The notes beneath the pieces are model-generated. The model was not told where the DNA came from and did not search any database. It was given only the letters and a program-made list of their open reading frames with translations. From NCBI RefSeq assembly GCF_030730905.1, contig NZ_JAVAMP010000002.1, forward strand, positions 372,001 through 436,000: a stretch of DNA of 64,000 nucleotides. Reading direction: 5' to 3'. A program made the translations under genes and the position numbers. The DNA is from Chengkuizengella axinellae (lineage in GTDB: Bacteria > Bacillota > Bacilli > Paenibacillales > KCTC-33759). This document shows positions 60,881 through 64,000 of this stretch, piece by piece. Each line of letters opens with the position of its first letter. The first letter of the stretch is position 1.

Positions 60881-61030
60881 TTCATTTGAAATTTTAGTGA
60901 ACGTTCAGAATGATTTTATGATATAACAGCAAAAAAAGATTTGGATTCATTGTGTTTGATTCATAAATTTGGATATAATGATGAAGGAAAAGAAGAAGTG
61001 ATTACTGAAAAATTAGGAGGCATATAAATT

Positions 61031-61363
61031 ATGACAACAAATCTTCCACCAAAAACATGTACAATCGAAAGAATGGTTACAGATAAGGACGATGTGAAAA
61101 GAGTTTTAAATGGTGAAAAAACAGCTACAAGAAGAAACGGAAGATATGCAGATATCGGAGAAATCATGGAGCTTGAAGGAAATCAATATGAAGTGTACAA
61201 CATTTATCAACAATCACTTGGCGATATGAGAGATGAACATGCTAAGTCTGAAGGATATCCTGATATGAAGTCTTATAAGGATAAAATTATGTCTTTACAT
61301 CCTGGAATGCCTTGGTTGCCACATATGCAAGTATGGGTTCACGAATTTCGTAAAGTAGATTAA
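61031..61363 (+). CDS. ASCH-domain protein
   Basis: This is a 110-residue protein. VLNGEKTATRRNGRY and DIGEIMELEGNQYEV match the start of the ASCH fold (G-x-K-x-x-T-x-R), a PUA-like RNA-binding domain. ASCH proteins may bind or modify RNA; some act as amidohydrolases on modified nucleosides. ATG 61031 follows AGGAGG at about 10 nt. It stands alone after the PBP gene and before a terminator. Confidence 0.75.
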   Translation: MTTNLPPKTCTIERMVTDKDDVKRVLNGEKTATRRNGRYADIGEIMELEGNQYEVYNIYQQSLGDMRDEHAKSEGYPDMKSYKDKIMSLHPGMPWLPHMQVWVHEFRKVD

Positions 61364-61404
61364 TTTTCGTATAAGGTTCATCATTGGATCTTTTAAGCTA
61401 AGAT

Positions 61405-61450
61405 AGCAGAGCAGTGTTCTCTATACGGAAATACTGCTCTTGCTGTTTTT
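61405..61450 (+). terminator. Terminator after the ASCH gene
   Basis: AGCAGAGCAGT pairs with ACTGCTCTTGCT across a 16-nt loop and is followed by GTTTTTAG. Confidence 0.8.
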
Positions 61451-61543
61451 AGTTGTTCATTGATATCATCAACCTATGAGGATGGTTGGTCTCAACGATG
61501 ATTAGTTGGTTCTTTTTTTATAATATTATGGGGGAGTCTTCAT

Positions 61544-61981
61544 ATGTTTATACTTTATACTATCATTTTATATTTACATATATTCAGTGTGATTCTAGCA
61601 GTCGGACCTATATTTGTTTTATTTCCGTTATTAAATAAATTGAAGAAGCAAATCGAATTTGAGAAATCTATTATTGATCTAGTCCGATTTATAGTGAGAC
61701 TATCTAAACATGCAGGTCATGTACTGGTTACAACGGGGATATTATTGATTTGGTTAGGTGGATGGAATTGGTTAGACTCATGGATTGTTATGACGGTATT
61801 AGTATTAATGTGTTCCATCTTTTTTATGGCGAGAGCTTTTTCACCAGCAATTAGAAAATTGGAGAGTGGAGAAGAGGGACGTGATGTCTTAATCAGTAAA
61901 CTTAAACGTTCAGTTATATATTACGTTACTATTTTATTAATTGCGATGTGGTTTATGGTTCAAAAACCAGTATTGTGGTGA
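61544..61981 (+). CDS. DUF2269-like membrane protein
   Basis: This is a 145-residue protein with four hydrophobic helices (about 1-27, 53-76, 80-100, 122-142). Histidines in LYLHIFSVILAVG and RLSKHAGHVLVTTG resemble the haem- or metal-facing residues of the DUF2269/CopD-like four-helix membrane family. The function is unknown. ATG 61544 follows ATGGGGGAGTC. It is alone, convergent with the GH3 gene. Confidence 0.65.
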   Translation: MFILYTIILYLHIFSVILAVGPIFVLFPLLNKLKKQIEFEKSIIDLVRFIVRLSKHAGHVLVTTGILLIWLGGWNWLDSWIVMTVLVLMCSIFFMARAFSPAIRKLESGEEGRDVLISKLKRSVIYYVTILLIAMWFMVQKPVLW

Positions 61982-62083
61982 AGTTTGTCTTATCATTAAA
62001 ATGACATAATGCGCATATATCCTCTATATTAATGCTCCGCCTCCAACCAGATTTTTCGGAACTAGTATGACGGGGATCAAGAA

Positions 62084-62117
62084 AAAACACTCCTTTCATT
62101 TAGAAAAGAGTGTTTTA
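62084..62117 (-). terminator. GH3 gene terminator
   Basis: On the minus strand AAAACACTCTTTTC... pairs with GAAAGGAGTGTTTT and is followed by TTCTTGAT. It lies about 50 bp past the GH3 stop. Confidence 0.8.
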
Positions 62118-62165
62118 GTTGTTTGTAAGTGGTGCAGATGTTTAAGTATTATTTTATCTGTTCAC

Positions 62166-64000
62166 TCACTCTTCACTTCCTATTACTGAAACTGGTTTCG
62201 CAAGTTTATCAATATTTAAAGTGTATATACCTTCTTCAACAGTTTTTTCGGCATCACCTAACACATCTCCAGGAACGATAGCTAATTGTGATACAGGTAA
62301 TTCTAATTCAACTGTTTTGGTTTCTTTAGGTTTTAGATAAACTTTAGAAAATCCAGCTAATTTTTTAACAGGAGTTAAGACAGAACTTAATTGTTGATTG
62401 ACATACAGTTCAATACTTTCAGAACCTGCAAAATCACCACTGTTTGTGACATCCACAGATACTTTGATGATTCCATCAATAGGTACTTCGTCGTTAGCAG
62501 TTAAGTTACTATAATTAAATTTAGAATAACCAAAACCATAACCAAATTCATATAGTGGCAAATAGGCTTTGTCATTGGCTGTACTTTTTGGATAATAGTT
62601 ATAGAACATTGGTAATTGCCCAATATCACTTGGCCAGCTAAAAGCAAGTTTACCACTTGGATTTTCTTTTCCGAACAATACGTCAGCTAAGGCATTTCCA
62701 CCTTCTGTACCAGGGAGATAAGCCATTATAAAAGCATCCATATCTCGAATAAGATCCGTTACAATAAGAGGTCTACCTGCTACTAATACACCTACAACGG
62801 GTGTTTCTGTTTCAGCTAATGACTTTATTAATTCTGTTTGATCAGGAGGTACTGCAGCAGTTGTTGTATCTCCATCAAATTCAGCGTAAGGTCCTTCACC
62901 GAATACAACAATAGTGACATCTGCATTATTGGCAGCTTCAACTGCTTTAGCCGTATCTGTTTCAAACAGAACGTTTGTATTTGAAGATACAGCATTTTGA
63001 ATTCCTTCTAGGAACGTAACTGCTGGAGGGACTCCAGTACCAACCAACCCTTGCCATCCAATTGTCCAGCCTCCCATTTGATTTGCAATGTTGTCAGCGC
63101 TCGGACCAGTAACAAGAATGGTTTTTATGTCTGTTGTTAGTGGCAGTATGCCATCGTTTTCCAATAAGGTTAAACTCTCTACTGCAGCTTGTCTTGCGAG
63201 TTCTCTATCTTGATTTAAAGTAAGTGCTTCTGTCTGTTCTGCATCAATATATGGATTTTCAAACAATCCCAATTCGAATTTTAAAGTGAGGATTCTGGAA
63301 ACAGCATCATCAAATCGCTCCATAGGAATGAGTTCTTCGTTTACAGCATCAATTAAATTTTTGGTGTAATCTTCAATTCCAACTGGTACCATAGACATAT
63401 CAACTCCTGCATTAATGCTGCGAGCAATGGAGTCTTTATAATTGTCTGTGATATGGTATTGGCTATGTAATCGAATGATATCCTCCCAATCTGTTACAAT
63501 TACGCCTTCAAAACCCATTTCCCCTCTTAAAACATCTGTTAATAAATACTGTGATGCATGGACAGGAACACCATTGATTGATCCACTGTTGACCATTACC
63601 GTTTTTGCTCCATTTTCAATGGCGTCTTCAAAAGGAGGGTAGAATACTTCTCTTAAAGTTCGTAGTGGTATTTCGCCAGATGAACGATCCTGACCATTTA
63701 AAGGTTGTGAATAACCTAAAAAATGTTTGGCTGTCGCTGCCACATTTTCATTTGAACTGATATCTTCACCTTGCTGCCCAATAATAGATGCAGTTGCCAT
63801 TTTTGTTACAAGATAAGGATCTTCACCAAATGTTTCATAAAAACGTCCCCAACGTAAATCTCGTCCAACATCTGCTACGGGAGCAAAGTTCCAATGGATC
63901 CCAGTCGCTCTAACACTTTTTGCTGTACTAGCACCTAACTCTTCAATTAAATCAGTGTTTCTTGAAGCGGCAAGACCTAAATTATGCGGAAAAATAGTTG
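62166..64000 (-). CDS. GH3 family beta-glucosidase, N-terminus beyond window
   Basis: About 610 residues are visible; the frame is open through the right edge, so the start lies outside. The visible part begins in the GH3 barrel (HWNFAPVADVGRD, RWGRFYETFGEDP, AATAKHFLGY). It holds the nucleophile region GFEGVIVTDWEDI, then the C-terminal alpha/beta domain (ESLTLLENDGILPL, VVVFGEGPYAEFDGD) and a fibronectin-like end. It hydrolyses beta-glucosides, possibly outside the cell, as no retention signal can be judged. An internal ATG at 63800 is not the start. Confidence 0.92.
   Translation of the reverse strand, partial: TIFPHNLGLAASRNTDLIEELGASTAKSVRATGIHWNFAPVADVGRDLRWGRFYETFGEDPYLVTKMATASIIGQQGEDISSNENVAATAKHFLGYSQPLNGQDRSSGEIPLRTLREVFYPPFEDAIENGAKTVMVNSGSINGVPVHASQYLLTDVLRGEMGFEGVIVTDWEDIIRLHSQYHITDNYKDSIARSINAGVDMSMVPVGIEDYTKNLIDAVNEELIPMERFDDAVSRILTLKFELGLFENPYIDAEQTEALTLNQDRELARQAAVESLTLLENDGILPLTTDIKTILVTGPSADNIANQMGGWTIGWQGLVGTGVPPAVTFLEGIQNAVSSNTNVLFETDTAKAVEAANNADVTIVVFGEGPYAEFDGDTTTAAVPPDQTELIKSLAETETPVVGVLVAGRPLIVTDLIRDMDAFIMAYLPGTEGGNALADVLFGKENPSGKLAFSWPSDIGQLPMFYNYYPKSTANDKAYLPLYEFGYGFGYSKFNYSNLTANDEVPIDGIIKVSVDVTNSGDFAGSESIELYVNQQLSSVLTPVKKLAGFSKVYLKPKETKTVELELPVSQLAIVPGDVLGDAEKTVEEGIYTLNIDKLAKPVSVIGSEE

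Noticed and set aside
1..64000. CRISPR arrays, prophage, insertion sequences, tRNA or rRNA genes
   Set aside because: Looked for regular short repeats, transposase or integrase motifs and cloverleaf ends while reading; none could be supported.

Overview
The window looks like chromosomal DNA from an AT-rich, endospore-forming Firmicute of the order Bacillales. Evidence: strong AGGAGG/AGGTGA ribosome binding sites, frequent GTG and TTG starts, Spo0M and CotE sporulation proteins, cre and GlnR/TnrA sites, Hfq next to MiaA, and the cotE-mutS-mutL neighbourhood of Bacillus-type genomes. A member of or relative of Paenibacillaceae is my best guess, but the sequence alone does not fix the genus. I saw no prophage, insertion sequence, CRISPR array, rRNA or tRNA.

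Layout. 0-8 kb: tail of a methionine aminopeptidase, an SgrR-type regulator divergent from a GNAT acetyltransferase, zinc-finger proteins, an arginase-family enzyme, then an operon (HIT/GalT-like protein, second GNAT paralogue, Ntn-hydrolase). Both GNAT regions carry the same long inverted-repeat element. 8-12 kb: two PhzF paralogues around a LysR regulator, and a merR-thioredoxin pair with a textbook MerR promoter. 12-16.2 kb: two secreted helical repeat proteins followed by an OmpR-type two-component system; the promoters of the two secreted genes share 11-bp-phased direct repeats at the same distance from the -10, and a weaker copy precedes the regulator gene. 16.2-23.5 kb: MsrA, small membrane and lipoproteins, an MFS exporter, a cardiolipin synthase, a small alarmone synthetase, plus gene remnants (YbjQ, SecA).

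23.5-28.4 kb: a urease operon ureABC-FGD without ureE, preceded by two perfect GlnR/TnrA boxes. 28.4-32.1 kb: a Thg1 remnant, a nitrilase-family gene, a candidate minus-strand small RNA, DUF309 and Spo0M. 32.2-43.5 kb: a secreted-protein region with tandem M9 collagenases, a membrane-anchored glycerophosphodiesterase, a lipoprotein serpin, a beta carbonic anhydrase and a HesB-like protein. 43.5-56.6 kb: M32 carboxypeptidase, an aromatic-acid exporter-like protein, CotE, an ATP-grasp/amidoligase fusion, mutS, an S41 protease, mutL, an RsmJ-like methyltransferase, miaA and hfq. 56.7-64 kb: a guanine-class purine riboswitch whose terminator overlaps the aptamer (ON architecture), controlling an FAD-dependent dehydrogenase; then a class A penicillin-binding protein, ASCH and DUF2269 proteins, and a GH3 glycosidase running off the right edge.

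Two themes stand out. First, several small regulatory circuits can be read from the DNA: the two-component regulon, MerR-Trx, urease nitrogen control, riboswitch and candidate sRNA. Second, there are many decayed gene fragments (unknown at 3.5 kb, EamA-like, YbjQ, SecA with about 700 internal codons missing, Thg1), suggesting ongoing erosion of accessory genes. The strongest candidates for new biology are the two-component system with its repeat proteins, the amidoligase fusion beside cotE, the ON-type guanine riboswitch, and the sRNA whose loop matches the collagenase leader.
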